Positions 62,541 through 64,000 of a stretch of 64,000 bases of DNA are shown piece after piece; the stretch's first letter is position 1; the number at the start of each line of letters is the position of its first letter. Under the pieces are notes generated by a model. It did not search any database and was not told the origin of the DNA. It saw only the letters and a list, made by a program, of their open reading frames with translations. Location of the stretch: contig NZ_JARWAC010000010.1 of assembly GCF_029846175.1 (NCBI RefSeq), positions 124,001-188,000 on the forward strand, given 5' to 3'. A program made the translations under genes and the position numbers. Source of the stretch: Sphaerisporangium sp. TRM90804. Lineage in GTDB: Bacteria > Actinomycetota > Actinomycetes > Streptosporangiales > Streptosporangiaceae.

Positions 62541-63392
62541 TCATGAGGAGGCGGGCGCCGTCGTCGCGGAGGGGGCGCGGGAGGCGCCGGGGCCGCCGCG
62601 GCCGGGCAGCAGGAACAGCAGCAGCACGGGGACGAGGTAGACGCCCCAGGCGATGGTCTCGACGACCGTCGGCTGCGCCGTGATGTTGAAGACGCCGGTG
62701 AGCAGCACGGAGTACCAGGCATCGGGCGGCAGGGCGCCCGACAGGTCGAACGCCGGCGTGGTCAGCACGGTGACGAGGCCGGCTTCGACCAGGTCGTGCA
62801 CGCCGTACTTGAGGATCCCGCCCGCGACCAGGATCAGCATCAGGCCGGTCCAGGTGAAGAACCTGGTGAGGTTGATGCGCAGCGCGCTGGCGTACAGGGC
62901 CCAGCCGAGCACCACCGAGGTGGCGAGGCCGAGCAGGATGCCTAGGAGGGGAGCGGTGCTGGCGGTGGCGCCCTGGGCGGCGGCGAAGAAGAGGAGCGCG
63001 GTCTCCAGCCCTTCGCGGGCGACGGCGAGGAAGGCCATCACGACCACGGCCGGGGCGCCCAGGTTGAGCGCCTCGCCGAGTCTCGCGCGCAGCTCGCCGG
63101 AGAGGCGGCGGGCCGCCCCGCGCATCCAGAAGATCATGTAAGTGACGAACGCCGTGGCCAGAATGGACGCGACCGCCTCGAAGAGCTCCTGCTGCTGGAA
63201 GCCGAGCCGTGCCGCGGTGAACGTCAGCAGCGCGCCGAAGCCGACGGACAGCGCCACGGCCGCGGCGACGCCGCCCCAGACGTACGGCAGCCGGTCGCGA
63301 CGGTCGCTCTTGACGAGGAAGGCCACGAGGATCGACACGACGAGGGTCGCCTCAAGGCCCTCCCGCAGACCGATGAGATAGCTGGCGAACAC
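62541..63392 (-). CDS. efeU: EfeU, FTR1-type iron permease
   Basis: 283 aa, seven predicted membrane helices. Both REGLE iron-binding motifs are present: LIGLREGLEATLVVSIL near the N terminus and AVAREGLETALLFFAAA near the middle. It moves oxidised iron in concert with EfeO and EfeB. First gene of the operon, preceded by a candidate iron box. Confidence 0.93.
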   Translation of the reverse strand: MFASYLIGLREGLEATLVVSILVAFLVKSDRRDRLPYVWGGVAAAVALSVGFGALLTFTAARLGFQQQELFEAVASILATAFVTYMIFWMRGAARRLSGELRARLGEALNLGAPAVVVMAFLAVAREGLETALLFFAAAQGATASTAPLLGILLGLATSVVLGWALYASALRINLTRFFTWTGLMLILVAGGILKYGVHDLVEAGLVTVLTTPAFDLSGALPPDAWYSVLLTGVFNITAQPTVVETIAWGVYLVPVLLLFLLPGRGGPGASRAPSATTAPASS

Positions 63393-63434
63393 GGGGTCTC
63401 CCTGCGGCGGTGAGTCAGCCCTCTTGGTCAGGGC

Positions 63435-63450
63435 AGGCTTACCTTAGCCT
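63435..63450 (-). promoter_or_regulatory. Candidate DtxR/IdeR-type iron box for efeUOB
   Basis: AGGCTTACCTTAGCCT, an imperfect palindrome 43 bases before the efeU start, similar to the TTAGGTTAGGCTAACCTAA class of iron boxes in about 10 of 19 positions on the gene's strand. Confidence 0.5.
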
Positions 63451-63695
63451 GGCAAGGTGCCCTGACCTGCGAGGGGGGCACGTCATCGCTCGCCAGGGCC
63501 AGAGGGGACGGGCGGGGACGGGGTCCCCGGGGCCCTCCGCGAAGTGTCACGGAACCGGCTCATACCCACTTTTCGCGCGGTGTCCGCTGCGCTGATCCGC
63601 GCCGAGGTAATACCCTCAGGAAAGGAGTAGCCGGGCATATCCGACGCTGCTCTGGATCTGCCCCAGCCCAGCGAACACCTGGATACGCTGACATC

Positions 63696-64000
63696 ATGAC
63701 CACGCCTGGCCGGTCCGCTACGCGCCGTAAACCCCCCCACGTGCTGGCGAACGCTCCGTTCCGTCGGCTCTGGACCGCCATGGCGATCTGCAGCCTCGGC
63801 GACTGGCTGAACATCATCGCGATCACCGCTTTCGCCGCGTACCTGACGGAAGGCTCCGGGTACAAGGCGCAGAGCCTGGCCATCGGCGGCGTCTTCGTGG
63901 TCAAGATGCTGCCCGCGATCCTGCTCGGGCCGCTCGCCGGCGCCTTCGCCGACCGGTTCGACCGCCGGCTCACCATGTTCCTGTCCGACCTGGCGCGGTT
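63696..64000 (+). CDS. MFS transporter, N-terminal part (cut by window end)
   Basis: ATG 63696 opens a frame running off the window (101 codons seen). Short basic N terminus, then FRRLWTAMAICSLGDWLNII, helix IAITAFAAYLT, helix IGGVFVVKMLPAILLGPLAG, and AFADRFDRRLT, the G-x3-D-R-x-x-R-R loop between helices 2 and 3 of MFS exporters of the macrolide or siderophore type. Divergent from efeU; possibly iron-related by position, substrate unknown. Confidence 0.85.
   Translation, partial: MTTPGRSATRRKPPHVLANAPFRRLWTAMAICSLGDWLNIIAITAFAAYLTEGSGYKAQSLAIGGVFVVKMLPAILLGPLAGAFADRFDRRLTMFLSDLAR

Overview
The window is high-G+C actinomycete DNA. Long overlapping high-GC frames, GTG/TTG starts, a chaplin-type surface protein, a DUF5703 gene beside an M20 peptidase, and a tRNA-Leu with a long variable arm point to a filamentous actinomycete. 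A Streptosporangiaceae-type host is my inference; the species cannot be fixed from the sequence. A tRNA-Leu(GAG) gene at 50973-51058 divides it in two: about 1-51.0 kb is accessory DNA, and 51.2-64 kb looks like ordinary chromosome.

Accessory part, left to right. 0-5.9 kb: small poorly known genes (an incomplete gene with an NGQHR motif, a HicB-like protein, a GNAT-like protein, a 691-aa unknown coupled to a GIY-YIG-like protein) and decayed excisionase-like genes. 5.9-9.4 kb: a large serine recombinase lacking its catalytic domain, a DUF2637 (Spd-like) gene and a dead resolvase. 9.4-26.7 kb: a possible conflict island with an HTH + NB-ARC pair, a membrane NACHT protein with 18 TPR-like repeats, a soluble P-loop/repeat protein and its broken paralogue, a 1218-aa protein with a PD-(D/E)XK nuclease end, and a divergent unknown + XRE/ImmA metallopeptidase pair. 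26.9-27.7 kb: a 13-repeat type I-E-like CRISPR array with no cas genes in the window. 28-36.7 kb: plasmid- or phage-like genes (sigma-like, zinc-knuckle, DUF4192, a ComM homologue without its P-loop, a frameshifted DUF932 gene), several separated by hairpins placed just before the next ribosome-binding site, plus an AT-richer membrane-protein gene between two decayed IS5-like copies.

37-46.3 kb (minus strand) is a type IV secretion/conjugation operon: VirB2-like pilin, VirB6/TrbL-like channel, PrgI/VirB3-like protein, VirB4 ATPase, TraG-like coupling ATPase, replication-relaxation protein, NlpC/P60 cell-wall hydrolase and perhaps a small exported protein. Most junctions are 4-base ATGA overlaps. 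The VirB4 and coupling ATPases are frameshifted, so the machine is either decaying or the assembly carries indels. 47.2-51.0 kb is a plus-strand operon: PAPS-reductase-like protein, DNA methyltransferase, small ORF and an intact large serine recombinase whose last codons lie inside the tRNA-Leu 3' end. This is a classic integrase/tRNA junction, so most of 1-51 kb is probably an integrative conjugative element or stacked elements.

Chromosomal part: an M20 peptidase, an exported protein, a seven-repeat chaplin-like protein, a DUF5703 protein, topA, the efeUOB iron-uptake operon with a candidate iron box upstream of efeU, and the start of an MFS transporter.
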